Origin: Acanthochromis polyacanthus
Taxonomy: Eukaryota; Chordata; Actinopteri; Pomacentridae
Assembly: GCF_021347895.1 (NCBI RefSeq)
Contig: NC_067134.1
Coordinates: 27,254,152 to 27,318,151, forward strand
DNA: 64,000 nt
Reading direction: 5' to 3'
The position numbers were made by a program, and so were the translations under genes. This document shows positions 11,125 through 23,338 of the stretch, in pieces (position 1 is the stretch's first letter; each line of letters begins with the position of its first letter). Below the pieces are notes generated by a model. It ran no database searches and was not told where the DNA came from. It worked only from the letters and a program-made list of their open reading frames with translations.

Positions 11125-11155
11125 TGACTACTTGTGTGTGTGTGTGTGTGCAGGA

Positions 11156-11187
<32 letters not shown>

Positions 11188-11210
11188 TGTGTGTGTGTGT
11201 GTGTGTGTCT
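11125..11210. repeat. (TG)n microsatellite, interrupted
   Basis: Two TG tracts (about 11131-11150 and 11159-11209) separated by CAGGAGTA. The nearby Cys/Val-rich frame is not a gene. Confidence 0.9.
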
Positions 11211-11749
11211 TATAGCCAGACAAGTGTAAGAAAACCCAGAGGGAGAGAAGTGATGCAGATCAGGTCAAAAACGGCTTCCAGAACAGCTACAGATGACGGC
11301 ATCCTGGGAGTCGTAGATGTGTGGGGTCAGAGGTGGCTGAGTGAGATAAAGATGTGGAGCAATGCTTGAGGGAATAGGTAGAATGGAGACGTCAGCTTAT
11401 TTTTCTAAGTGGAGGGGGGTGCTTTGGTCTGTAGCCCCTGAGACTGTCGGTATGCAACCTATAGCCTCGTTTTATATCTTTGTTCCTGAACTTTGACTCT
11501 CCTCAAAGCCGAGGCAGAATCACACATGCTGTCGTTTCCCTGAGCTTTCCAGTGCAAGAGATAGAATCATAATGTTTTTTTTTTTTTTTTTTGAATTGGC
11601 AACAAATTTCACACCAAGGGACATTTAGTCAAGTGCAAAGTTGCATTTTTGCGCAACTTTTCTTTGCTAAACTTAACCCTGTAAGCCTCAAAATGCAAAA
11701 AAATTAGCAAAATAAATAAATTAAACTGAAAAAAAATCATATATACACA

Positions 11750-12053
11750 CTACCAGTCAGTGTGCAACACAGACAGAAAAAAATGACCAAAAAAAGTTAA
11801 ATAAAATTTAAAAATATCTATGCATGTATATATGAAATAAATATATAAACAATTCTGAAATATATAGAAAAAATTTAAAAAAGATTTTATATATATATCA
11901 CATACATAATACATAACAAATATACAAAAATTTATAAAATATAGAAATAAATTTGCAACACACCCAAACAATATATACATGCATGAAATAAAATCAAACA
12001 AAACAAATATATATATGTAATTAAAAAAAATATAGAAATAAATTTGCAAAAAA

Positions 12054-12099
<46 letters not shown>

Positions 12100-12180
12100 C
12101 ATGCAATAAAATTAAAACAAAGAAAATATATATGTAATTGAAAAAAATATAGAAAAAAAGTTGAAAAAATTTCAAATATT
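11750..12180. repeat. AT-rich tandem duplication with a (TA)n microsatellite
   Basis: Units of about 130 bp containing ATATAGAAATAAATTTGCAA, ACATGCATGAAATAAAA and ATATATGTAATT recur around 11930, 12030 and 12100, with (TA)n at 12058-12095. The 141-residue reverse-strand frame here is low-complexity Phe/Tyr/Ile and not a gene. Confidence 0.8.
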
Positions 12181-15100
12181 TGTTTACATTTTTTATTTTT
12201 TTAATTTAATGTTTATTTAACAGGAACAATACATACAACATTGCCACAACGGGAAAATGTGAATGTATATAGGACATCTAGCTTCAGCTAATTTGCAGTC
12301 TTTGTCCCTGGTCAGGATTTACAGTAAAATAAATTATACAGAATACAGATACAATTTTACAAATAAAATAAATATTCAGTTTTATGTGCAAATAACAGGA
12401 AATAATACTAAAAAAAGTAAGCTGATGTATTTTTCAACAGTGGGTTTTACAGGGTTAAAGAAAAATGTTGTACATGAGAATTTTTCCTGCAATTAAAAAA
12501 AAAAAAAAAGTGACTTAATCTTGTCAATATTTGCCACAGAAATTCCTGATGTATCTACAAGTTTCAGGTTTAGTAAAACATGGCGCTCCTGCAGCATTCA
12601 GGCTAAACCTCTCGTAACACGCGTGGTTACAAGAACGCTTCGAGGAGCAGATGTTTCATAAATATGTCTTTAGAAATCCACTTGCAGGAACCATTAGTGA
12701 GCACTCCCATGAGTGATCAGTATTGTGTAGCAACAACACAACATGTAGAAAGCTCCTGGGAATGTTTGTTGAACTAATTAACCAAACAAAGATGTTCTTT
12801 GAAGGCTGTAAGACGTGTTACCAGATAGAAATGTGGACACAGGAGCGAGCCTCGGTGCTTTTATTTTGGAGTACGTTTTTAGCAGATGGAGGACATTCAC
12901 CCATTATAGAATGTTTTTATACTCGACCGTTAGCAAAGTAAGTTTCAAGCATTTCAGTGGCCTGCATATGGTCAGCATAGACAAGCTGTTGGTTCAGCCT
13001 CCATCGATCTGCCGAGCAACCGGCATTAATGAGGACACAAATACCTTCATGTTGCATTGATCTTCAAAACCGGTGCGTTGGTGAGGGGAAATCAATCACC
13101 CTCCCTCCACCGCTGGTCCGCTGGGAACCCGGATAAAAAGAGCTGGAGGGCTTCTGACTGTCGGACCCTGCAGCAGGGGAAAAGGCCTCATTACCATTCT
13201 GTATCCTCTGCCCCTAATTACCTCAGTGTTTTCCTCTCACCTGACCCAGAGCTTCTCCAGGGAAGGTCATACACCTCTTTCAGCTCACTGCTCTTATGGT
13301 CTTTTGGAATAATATGCAAGCGTGGATGTTTACTCTCTGCTGTGATTTGATGTTTCCGTAGCTTGCTATCATATAGTTTAGTGATATTTTAAAGCCTGGT
13401 GTGTGTCTGTTATATCAAACACTTCTAGTGTATGTAATGAAAGATGCCAGAGGATGAAACCTTTTTATTGCAGCACTCATGAGAACAGCTTCTAACTTGT
13501 TTGGTCAGCTCTCCCTTTATACCGCTGCTGTGTGTTCTATTGGACTTTCAGTGGAAATGTCATTGCTGGAAGCTGATTGCTCTCCTTGCAGCGGGTTTCT
13601 ACGAGGCAATCTCCTCCTTTCTAATCCTGCGACCCAGGGTCAGCATAAACGCGTCGCCCGCTGTCCTTTACAGTCCGAGAGGGAGATTCTGCTCGTCAGC
13701 GCAATCTCTGGCACATTCTTAATGCTTTATGATTTGTGCCTTCCACTACATATCTCTCTGTGGCCTTTCTTTTGTCATTGAAGTCACAAAAAGAGTGGCA
13801 GCTCAGGTGCTGAGTTGTTTGCAGCTCTTGCTCCGAGAACAATATCCCATCCGAGTTATTCCCCAACTGGACTTTTGTGTCATTTTGAGTCCTACACATT
13901 TTCCTAGAGTGTATGGTCTGTACTGCAGTTATTTAGGTTTTAACAGGAGCATAGTGTTGACAAAATCCTCCAGAGAACCGAGGAAAGAATAGCATCTTCC
14001 TGCCCTTTCTGACTTTTTGGAGCTAAACAACTCACAATTATATCAAAATGTTGTTTTTAGATTTTACAGCAGTGAATAATTTTACCGTAAAAAACGAACA
14101 AAAACGGCGACATTTCGAAATCAAAGTATGCTGACAAGAAAACAAGAATTTTAATCCTGATTCTAATGAAACTAAATTAAGCAAGAAAAGCACTCGGAGA
14201 GCACAGTACTACTCATTTCTGACGGAAAAGTCCCGATAAGTCCTCAGCGGTGGATTTGTAGTCGGGCCGCAATCATGTGATCATGTAGCGTTCACTTGTT
14301 GTCATGGTTACAGTGATGCCGTGTTACAGAAATCTTTAACAAATCCGTGGATCCGGACTATAAGCCGCATCACTGCCGAAATCTAATCACTTGGTCCTTG
14401 TGTCATCTCTGACCTTCCCTGAAAATTTCATCCAAATCTGTTGGTCTGTTTTTGAGTAATGTTGCTAACAGACAGAGAGACAGTCCTTGGCAGAGTAATA
14501 ATAATAGTGTAAAATTTAAGAATGAAACATAATCATGAGCAAGTATTTGTTTATTGCATTCATTATTTTACATAGAGGATGCATTCATCGTGTTTATTAC
14601 CCCTCAAAGACATCAGTTTTGGGGCAGAAATTTGAATGTAAGCAAAAGAGCTAGCAAGCTAGTTAGCAATTAGCTAACCGCATTAAATGGTTCTCATGTC
14701 CACCACAGTTGACATTCATAAACGGGCTATTATTTTTCCTGGCAAAACCGCGAACGTATACGATTAGCATGGGTAAAATGATATCTTAACAATGTTTGAG
14801 TTAACTTTTCTCTTTTCCTGGCTGCCGTTTACGTTTTGTCTCAGCATGAAAACAAAGTTCTCCTCATCCCACCCGATCACATGAGATATGATTGGACGGG
14901 CCAGCATGTCCTCTACTGAGCACATCAGGATTTAGTGGGGTAGTTCAAATAAGTCAGAAGATGTAGATGAAAAACAGAGGACATGAATGAACGGGTCGGA
15001 TCTCAGGAGGATTTGAACACACAAAGTTTTGCCTCATTAAGATTTTGTCCGTAGTTGGATAGTTTAATATGATATCGTATTTAATGTGAGTGATGCTTTT

Positions 15101-16482
15101 TTTTAGAAAACTGATGAATGTTCGGAGCAGTGTCTCTCTTTCTGCTCCTTCTTGACATCTCACATGTTTATGCATTTGAGGTGTTTCCCTTTTTAACCAA
15201 CGGGAAAAAAACGAAGCGTGTGCTGCCTGACTGCAGTAGTCAGTATGCATAATGTAGCGTGTGTAAGATATGCAAACCGGTGTGTGTGTGTGCGCTGTTG
15301 GTGTGTTGTGGTAACGTGTGATGCATGTTTTAGACCCACAATGACACATAGATCACTCACACTGGCTGATTTAGATGCGATACTCGGGTGTAGCTAATCA
15401 CTCAGCGGAAACGCAATCCCAGAAAACGATCATTTAATTAATTGCAATTTTGCAAAGATCACAAGATGAACGCAGTTGCACCAAGTCGATAAAAATGATG
15501 GCTGCTCCCGTGTGGAAATGTAGCTCTGCTTTCCCTGTCAGTTCCCTGCAAGGAAAGAAAATAACAGCATCACTTCTGCTTTCCTAAGTGTCTTTTCCAA
15601 ACTCCAAATCAATTTTAAAACGCCCAAAATATTCGGAAATGGAGCAGATTAGTGGTGGACATGTCATCATTTTTTAAAAAGTGTCCTAAGAGGTGTCATT
15701 TGTTCAAACAGCAGTGGAAAGCAGAAGGAACGGGAGCTAAAAAATGGTTCTGCAGGAAATGCTGGAATGTTTCCAGGATTATGGATTCGGGATTCATTTC
15801 CTTCTGGCAAGGTTTTGTAAAATATAATCACATGGCTTATTTAAATGCTAATGCTTCACAGTGTAATTAGACAATAAAAGACCGAGCTGAATACTCATCT
15901 AAAACAACTGCAGATGATAAAACGGTCCCTTACCGAGAAGCAGAACTACCTGTTTTAGACATTTGATTGAACTAAAGAAGTCACTGCAGCTGATAAAACT
16001 GTCTGTGGACTTTTATTTCCTAATGAATGATTAAATAAATAGCTGAAGCTACAGATTAAGTCAGTAAATATGAGTAGTACCAACCAACTTTCAGTGCTTC
16101 TCCGCTAGGAGATTCAGATGCAGTGATCGCAGTGCTTTGCTTTCCGTACTGAAGAAAACATCCATAGGCTCTCACTTGCAAATAGCAAATGAGACTGAAA
16201 ATGTCATTCTATAAATAGATTAAAGTTGGTTGAGCCTTGCTGACGCTCGCCGAAATTACGTCTTTTTCTTCCTCGCCTTTGAAGTGTCTCATAAAAACGA
16301 AGGTAATTCAGATTGTAACGAACGTTTTGTGTTATTTTGTTAAAAGTCGTCATACCAACGGAGATAAATAGAAACATTTATCATATTCATTACTCTGGCG
16401 TTTAATTCTAAATCACGTATGCGTTAGAAACATGTCAGCAAACCCGGCTTTAGGGTTACGACTCGCTTTGTCATTTGACAGA
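12181..16482. other. intron 2 interior, few recognisable features
   Basis: At about 12195-12320 (TTTATTTAACAGGAACAATA) and 14390-14510 (CCTGAAAATTTCATCCAAAT, ending AGACAGAGAGACAG) there are segments in the style of fish dispersed-repeat tails. The rest looks unique. I saw no conserved coding segment with splice sites and no RNA gene. Confidence 0.45.
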
Positions 16483-16490
16483 TCTTATAG

Positions 16491-18241
16491 CAGGGGTGTC
16501 AAACATGTGGCCCACGGGCCAAAAGCGGTCCTCCAGGGGGTCCATCCCGGCCCTTAAAGAGTAAAATTTACAGAGAAGAAGAGAAGACATTAACTGCAGA
16601 TTGTAAATTAATAAAACTATAAATTTAAAATCATTTCTAGACCATGACAAGTTGCTTTGATCTTAAAGTAAAATACTAGATTGTTCATTGTTCGTTTTTG
16701 TAATATTTAGTTTTTTTGTCTGACTTGTCTCGTTTGTCTCATGTTTTTGTCATTTTGTTTCTTGTTTTTGATGGTTTGTCTTTCCTTTTTGTCTCGCTTG
16801 CGTTTTATTCCTCATTTTTGTCATTTTGTGTCGCTTTAGTCATTGTTCTTTTGTCTCGCTTGTGTCGTTTGTCCAGTATTTGTCACTTTGTGTCTCGTTT
16901 TTGTAATATTATGTCTCGTTTTTTTGTCTGACTTTTCTCATTTCTCATGTTTTTGTCGTTTTGTTTCTTGTTTTTGATGGTTTGTGTTTCCTTTTTGTTT
17001 CGCTTGTGTCGTTTGTCCAGTTTTTGTCGCGTTGTCTCGTTTTTGTAATATTATGTCTTGTTTTTTTGTCTGACTTTTCTCATTTGTCTCATGTTTTTCT
17101 CATTTTGTTTCTTGTTTTTGATGGTTTGTGTTTCCTTTTTGTTTCGCTTGTGTCGTTTGTCCAGTTTTTGTCGCGTTGTGTCTCGTTTTTGTAATATTAT
17201 GTCTTGTTTTTTTGTCTGACTTTTCTCATTTGTCTCATGTTTTTCTCATTTTGTTTCTTGTTTTTGATGGTTTGTGTTTCCTTTTTGTTTCGCTTGTGTC
17301 GTTTGTCCATTTTTTGTCGCGTTGTGTCTCGTTTTTGTAATATTATGTCTTGTTTTTTTGTCTGACTTTTCTCATTTGTCTCATGTTTTTCTCGTTTTGT
17401 TTCTTGTTTTTGATGGTTTGTGTTTCCTTTTTGTTTCGCTTGTGTCATTTGTCCATTTTTTGTCGCTTTGTGTCTCGTTTTTGTAATATTATGTCTTGTT
17501 TTTTTTGTCTGACTTTTCTCATTTGTCTCATGTTTTTCTCATTTTGTTTCTTGTTTTTGATGGTTTGTGTTTCCTTTTTGTTTCGCTTGTCGTTTGTCCA
17601 TTTTTTTTGCCGCTTTGTGTCTCGTTTTTGTAATATTATGTCCTGTTTTTTTGTCAGATTTTTGTCATTTATCCCATGTTCTTGTCGTGTTGTTTCTCGT
17701 TTTTTGTCACTTTGTTTCCTTTTTGTCTCACTTGTGTTTTATGCCCTATTTTTTTCATTTTGTGTTTCGCTTTATTCATTGTTCTTTTGTCTCGCTTGTA
17801 CATTTTTTGTCACTTTGTGTCTCGTTTTTGTAATATTTTGTCCTGTTTTGTTGTTTTTTCCTTTTTTTTGTCTGACTTTTGTCGTTTTGATCATACAGTA
17901 AAATACTACATCATCAGTTCCAGATAGCTGTGACTAAATGTTGTGTTTCTTTGTAGACACTCTGTGATCTGGAAGTTATAATGTGTAAACGATAAACTGA
18001 GGCTGAATGTCGCTGAAATTGAACTTATTTTTCTTCAGAAATTTCAGGTTGTTCATGATCTTTAGTAAAAAGATAATCCATTAAATGTGAGCATCTTATG
18101 ACTGGACTTTGTTGCACTAAAACAAAGGAAAAATGTGGAGTTGTGGTTATTTATCGGTTACTATGCTGTGGTTTTACTGATCACTGGAGATCATATTGAG
18201 CTGAATGTGGAACCTGAACTAAGATGAGTTTGACGCCCCTG
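16491..18241 (+). mobile_element. hAT element with T/G-rich minisatellite (copy 2, most complete)
   Basis: Ends CAGGGGTGTCAAAC and GTTTGACGCCCCTG; flanks TCTTATAG (16483-16490) and TCCTATAG (18242-18249) are an 8-bp duplication with one difference. The left module is 16491-16690; the array 16690-17890 is built of about 145-bp higher-order repeats (GTTTCTTGTTTTTGATGG recurs near 16760, 16965, 17110, 17255, 17400 and 17548). The right module 17890-18241 contains CAGTTCCAGATAGCTGTGAC and ACTCTGTGATCTGGAAGTT. No transposase is seen. Confidence 0.9.
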
Positions 18242-18249
18242 TCCTATAG

Positions 18250-19110
18250 AGTTTGTAATAAATACACCCTAAGCTATTTAATGACATTAGTCTTAGCTGT
18301 TTTTTCAGTCAAACTATTTACCTTTCTGCTATAACTATAAAGAAATCTTCCCCATGTTTGAGAGGCTGATACTTGCAGCAATTTTGTCCCTTTTGCTTGA
18401 AAAATAACTTGGATCATCTGTTCCTAAAAAGCAGGGTTTCTGCCGCATTTTGTTGAATCTGCTTTTGAAATCTTTTTAAGTGGTTTGCCTGGTAGAAAAT
18501 GAGGAGATCTCTTATTCATGAAAACGCTTCATTTCACTCGGCATCGTGCATAAACCACAGAGAGTCTAACGTGCCGAGTAGGTGGAGGGCTTTCACCACA
18601 TGTTGGGCCACTGCTTCCTTTCGCTGCTCCTCATCGGTGGAGATTGTAGTCGTTCTACTTTATCATTCAGCAAAATGTCAGCTACATAAGTGTTGATTTT
18701 TCTGCATGCTTGAAACTGGAATCCGTGGTGTTTTGTCCGAGGTTTCAGAATGTTGTTGTGGTAGACTGAGGCCGAGCTCTCGTCCTACTCGAGTTATCAA
18801 AAACACGAGTTCTAAGTAATCAAATGAAGGGTAGATTTGTTTAAACAAGGGATTTGTTGTTCCTCCTGTGTTGTGTCACAGACAGCTTGGGTGATTGTAT
18901 TCACACTTTGGAATCTGAGTTAAGGCAGTTCACCGTATCACACGCTAGTGTTGTTAACAACTGAGTCATTTAGTTAACGTGTTTGGATGCGGGTTAATAC
19001 AGTAGAACTGAGGGACTTTTGAAGTCCATGGGATATATCTTGCATACATTTTTATTAAAAATAAATATGTTTATTACGATCACGTCTTTACAAATTAAGT
19101 GGAAGAAGTT
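18250..19110. other. intronic sequence, no feature recognised
   Basis: No conserved coding segment, RNA gene or clear repeat seen. Confidence 0.45.
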
Positions 19111-20360
19111 GTATCACTTTCAACTAATTTACCCAGCACAAAAACACCTCTCAAGGAAGTGTGTTTCTTGTCGTTTCGTGTTTCAGTTTTGTCATTTTGT
19201 GTCTGTTTTGTTGTTTTCTATCTCGCTTTTGTCATGTTGTGTATCGTTTTTGTCATTTTGTGTCTCGGTTTTGTCATTTTGTGTCTAGTTTTTGTCATTT
19301 TGTATCTCGTTTTTGTTATTTTGTGTCTCGTTTTTGTCATTTTGTATCTCGTTTTTGTCATTTTGTGTCTCGGTTTTGTCATTTTGTGTATCGTTTTTGT
19401 CATTTTGTGTATCGTTTTTGTCATTTTGTGTCTCGGTTTTGTCATTTTGTGTCTAGTTTTTGTCATTTTGTATCTCGTTTTTGTTATTTTGTGTCTCGTT
19501 TTTGTCATTTTGTATCTCGTTTTTGTCATTTTGTGTCTCGCTTTTGTCATGTTGTGTATCGTTTTTGTCATTTTGTGTATCGTTTTTGTCATTTTGTGTC
19601 TCGGTTTTGTCATTTTGTGTCTCGGTTTTGTCATTTTCTGTCTGTTTTGTTGTTTTCTATCTCGCTTTTGTCATGTTCTGTCTCGGTTTTGTCATTTTGT
19701 GTATCATTTTTGTCATTTTGTGTCTCGGTTTTGTCATTTTGTGTCTTGTTTTTGTCATTTTGTCTCTATTTTGTCATTTCATGTATTGGTTTTGTCATTA
19801 CATGTCTCGTTTTTGTCGTTTTGTGTCTCAATTTTGTCATTTTGTGTCTCGTTTTTGTCATTTTGTCTCTATTTTGTCATTTCATGTATTGGTTTTGTCA
19901 TTACGTGTCTCGTTTTTGTTGTTTTGTGTCTCGATTTTGTCATTTTGTGTCTCGTTTTTGTCATTTTGTCTCTATTTTGTCATTTCATGTATTGGTTTTG
20001 TCATTACATGTCTCGTTTTTGTCATTTTGTGTCTTGATTTTGTCGTTTTGTGTCTTGTTTTTTGTCCCTTTGTGTCTCGTTCTTGTCGTTTTATGCATCG
20101 TGCTGGCAAGACTCCAAGGCTTTCTGAGTTATTTAACATAAAATAGTGTGTGAGCCAAGTATGGATTTATGGCATGTCAGCAGGTTTACTAGAATATCTT
20201 TAGAAATAACTTTAAATTTTACTTAATTGCATATATAACATTTAGAAGAATCTTTCTCTAAAATGCCATGTGGTGTTTGGTTATAGGCGGCCATGTTGAT
20301 TTTAGGCCTGAAAACAGGAAAAATGTCAACTATGATAGAAAAAGTGACAGTTTTACATTG
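19111..20360. repeat. dispersed repeat family R, copy interrupted by an inserted array
   Basis: The segments 19111-19134 (CACTTTCAACTAATTTACCC) and 20116-20360 (AAGGCTTTCTGAG, GAAGAATCTTTCTCTAAAAT, GGCGGCCATGTTGATTTTAG) match an uninterrupted copy at 44870-45125 in the same order and orientation. The 981 bp between them are absent from the second copy. Confidence 0.75.
19135..20115 (+). repeat. 21-bp minisatellite array, inserted in repeat family R
   Basis: About 44 copies of a 21-base unit of the form GTCTCGTTTTTGTCATTTTGT with variants (TATCG, TCTCGG, TCTAG), including a longer duplicated block (19216-19430 against 19390-19640). Because 21 is seven codons, all three forward frames stay open for 220-330 codons as seven-residue repeats (SRFCHFV, LVFVILC, VSFLSFC), and the reverse strand reads KMTKTRH repeats. 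The edges carry inverted CAGCAC and GTGCTG. This is the same repeat type as in the hAT copies but without their terminal modules. Confidence 0.85.
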
Positions 20361-22105
20361 ACCCATGTATCTGCCTACTTATTCTTCGTCTGACAGAGAT
20401 TGTGAATGTGGCAATAGACCGAAACAACATTTTAAATGGACTATGCTATCAAAAGTCACCCTTATGGGTTAATTTTCAGTAAGTGTTCATTTGGTTGATG
20501 TCAACGAAATGATCAGCTTAGTATGGAATTATTTAAATGCTTTGTTGTGTTTTTATGTCATCTTTTCATCCCAGAATATTCAGACATCATAATATAAAAT
20601 CCCCAAACAGACATCTACATTGAACAGATTTTGCACAATCCCTCGTAGTTGCAATTGTTTGCATGTCCAGGCAGACTGAGATTATATGCCAGTGTTTAAA
20701 TCATCGATGGCCACTGAAAAAAAGCTGTTTGCACCATGTTGTGTGAAACAGAAAGCAACCAGTCGTCGTAGCCTCAGAGCAAGCCGGACACAATGACCGA
20801 CCACCGTGTGGCTCCGGTTGTTTGCCTGAAGTGGCCTGAGCTCGACGGTTGTGACTGGAAACCATACTCTGTAAAAACCAATTCTTGCTGTTCAAACAAG
20901 ATAAGCTCTTATTCTGTTCCGCTCGCAGTCTCTCTTCACCGTTCTCAGGTTTGGCTGTGTTTGAAAGCATACGGTGGACAGCTTGTCTCTGCAAAAGACA
21001 TACGCGAGAGGAGAGACAGAACGAGCCGAAGGGAGGGAAATGCTGAGAGAATGAAAGAAAGAAGAGCAGATGCAGCGGGGTGGGAGGAAGAGGGGGCAAC
21101 ACAAAGACCAAATTAGGCCCATAAATGAGACGGAGGGACCAAGAAAGGAGCGCTCGTCCTCAACTGTGGCGTTTGTGCCAGGGATGACGTGAGCGAGTCG
21201 GCAGGAGAGAGTAAATGAAGGTGTCAGAGAGAGAGAGACAGAAATCAGGTGCAGCTGAATATCAGATGGCGTCTTCAATTGCGGGAACGCCCTCTTGAAT
21301 TCAGTCCAGGAGCTCGAGAGCCGCTTCAATTATGGATGGCCCCGGTTCGGCATCCAACACCCTTTGTCTGTCTCTCTGCAGCATGGTGTGCACAGCATGT
21401 GTCAGTCAGCCGCCCTCAGAATGAAGCCTGTTGTTCTGGTGTTCGGCGTACGTCCAGGTCCAAGACAGTCCTCAGAAAACAGCCCTGAAGACGGCCGTCC
21501 AGCTCGCTCTCATCAGTCCTCATGAGCCAGAGAGAAAGCAGCGTAATGAGCAAGTCGCCCCACTCTCAATCTAATGTGACGTGGATAGATTTGTGTTGGA
21601 GCAGAGGCTTCGATTTTCCCCATGTTCATGCCTCACAGCGGATCTCATTTATATCGTGTCTCTTCAATTGCTTCCCTGGGCCGCATGCGATCGTGAGAGG
21701 CTCCGCAATTACTGATTACCAAGAAAAGCAAATTTGTTAGGTATTCACTTTGGTTGCTGCAGCGATCAGCTACGACACACCACAACATGAAAACCCCTGA
21801 CAGGCAAAGTGGAGAACATTGATTATCTTGTTACAGCGGCACCTGTCAGAGTGCTAGGATATATTTGGCAGCAAGTGAACAGTCAGTTCTTGAAGATGAT
21901 GTGTTAGAAGCAGGAAATATTCTGGTATATCGTGACGGCTAGACATCTGGGTTAGAGCATGTCTAAATACCGGGTATTATGGGGTGTTTCAGTGGTTAGA
22001 ACCAACCAAAAGATGTCAACTGGCGAACCAGCGACAGTGTCTGTGATGCTGGTGGGGAACGGAGGCTGGTTTGTGTGGTCATGATTGATAGAAGAGCAAC
22101 AATTC
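20361..22105. other. intronic sequence, no gene recognised
   Basis: Apparently unique. The stretch at about 21240-21730 is less AT-rich than its surroundings and could be a conserved non-coding element, but that cannot be shown without alignment. Confidence 0.4.
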
Positions 22106-22860
22106 ATAATTTCATTTAGCAGATGCTTTTATCCAAAGCAACATACATCTGAGAGTAGAGACAACACAGGCAAGGATCTATTCAGGAGAAAACAACCTAG
22201 ATAGGAGCCATAAAACAAGTTCAAGTGTGACAAAAGGATAGTGGTGTCTACAGGAAGTGCAGATGTAATAGGAGGGTTTTTTTTTTCAAAGCCAGTGCTT
22301 GAAGTCCCTGAGATGTTCCACCAGGACGTAAATAACTTTACCGCATCTGATGACGAGAGCCCGAGACAATAACTTTTGTTTCAATAATCTGTGCATTTAT
22401 TGCTCCAAAGCAATTGTAGTCCAACATTCTTCATCTCAAACAAACAATTCATCACGAGCGACTTCTTCAGCAGTCAAAACTGGAACACCTGACGGACAGT
22501 GATTGGTTCCTACAGGGTTTTTTTGTCTTCTTTTGCAGCCTGTCAAGTACAAAAGTGTTCAATGAAGAGCTGTGTTTTTAGTCTTTTCTTACAAACTCTT
22601 AGAGACTTGAACAGAGTTTGGTAACTCGTTCCATCACCGGAATCAGAGAGGAAAAGAGTCGAGATATCAACCAACAACTGAAACTGTTGTGCTGGTTGGA
22701 TCAGGTGCTTTTTGTCAGCCTCGTTAGCGGGAGGTAGTCTCAACCTGAATGAGAAAATTCAGGTAGAAGGGAGCTGTTTTCACTCTAGTTTTGACAGCAA
22801 GTGTCAGAGTTTTGAATTTTATGCGGGTGCAGCAACAGGAAGCCAGAGATGCAATCTGAG
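22106..22860. repeat. dispersed fish repeat (unclassified)
   Basis: It begins with TTTAGCAGATGCTTTTATCC and includes TGTGTTTTTAGTCTTTTCTT and AGTTTGGTAACTCGTTCCAT, a combination I recognise as recurring in teleost genomes. I do not see defined ends or target duplications, and no protein is encoded. Confidence 0.45.
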
Positions 22861-23082
22861 CAGCGAGGTGACATGAGCTGTTTTTGGCTGGTTGTGGTTT
22901 GACCGAGCTGGAAACCTTAGCGCTGGCTAGGATGGAAAGATGTCAGAACACACGGCATCATTCTGGTCTGATGAAAAATATTTTCAGCTGCATCATGTGG
23001 GCTCGTGTGTTTGTTGTTTACCTGGGGAAGGGAAGGCAGCAGGATGAAGGAAGAAGGCATGGGGCGGCATGGGGCCTAGGAG

Positions 23083-23338
23083 GGGCGGCATGGTTCAGTG
23101 GGTAGAGTGGCCGTCTTGCAACTGAAGGGTTGCCGGTTCGATCCTCGCCCCGTCGTGCTCGAGGTGTCCCTGAGCAAGACACCTAACCCCGAATTGCTCC
23201 TGATGGGGTCGTGGTTATCGCCTTGCAGTGTGTGAATGTGTGTGTGAATGGGTGAATGTGATGTATCATGTAAAGCGCTTTGGGTACCTTGCAGGTATAG
23301 TAAAGCGCTATATAAATACAGACCATTTACCATTTACC
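23083..23338 (+). mobile_element. tRNA-derived SINE
   Basis: The head is tRNA-like: A box TGGTTCAGTGGGTAG near 23091 and B box GGTTCGATCC at 23135-23144, the right spacing for an internal RNA polymerase III promoter. The body carries GAGCAAGACACCTAACCCC, and the tail has AAAGCGCTATATAAAT followed by short ACCATTT repeats. The first bases, GGGGCGGCATGG, are repeated about 22 bp upstream. Confidence 0.8.

Noticed and set aside
11124..11369. Cys/Val-rich small frame resembling a cysteine-rich peptide
   Set aside because: It is a translation of a (TG)n microsatellite.
19099..20146. Very long forward open frames (up to 326 codons) and a 138-codon reverse frame
   Set aside because: They arise because the minisatellite unit is 21 bases, so no frame ever meets a stop. 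The product is a seven-residue repeat in every frame, which marks tandem DNA and not a protein gene.
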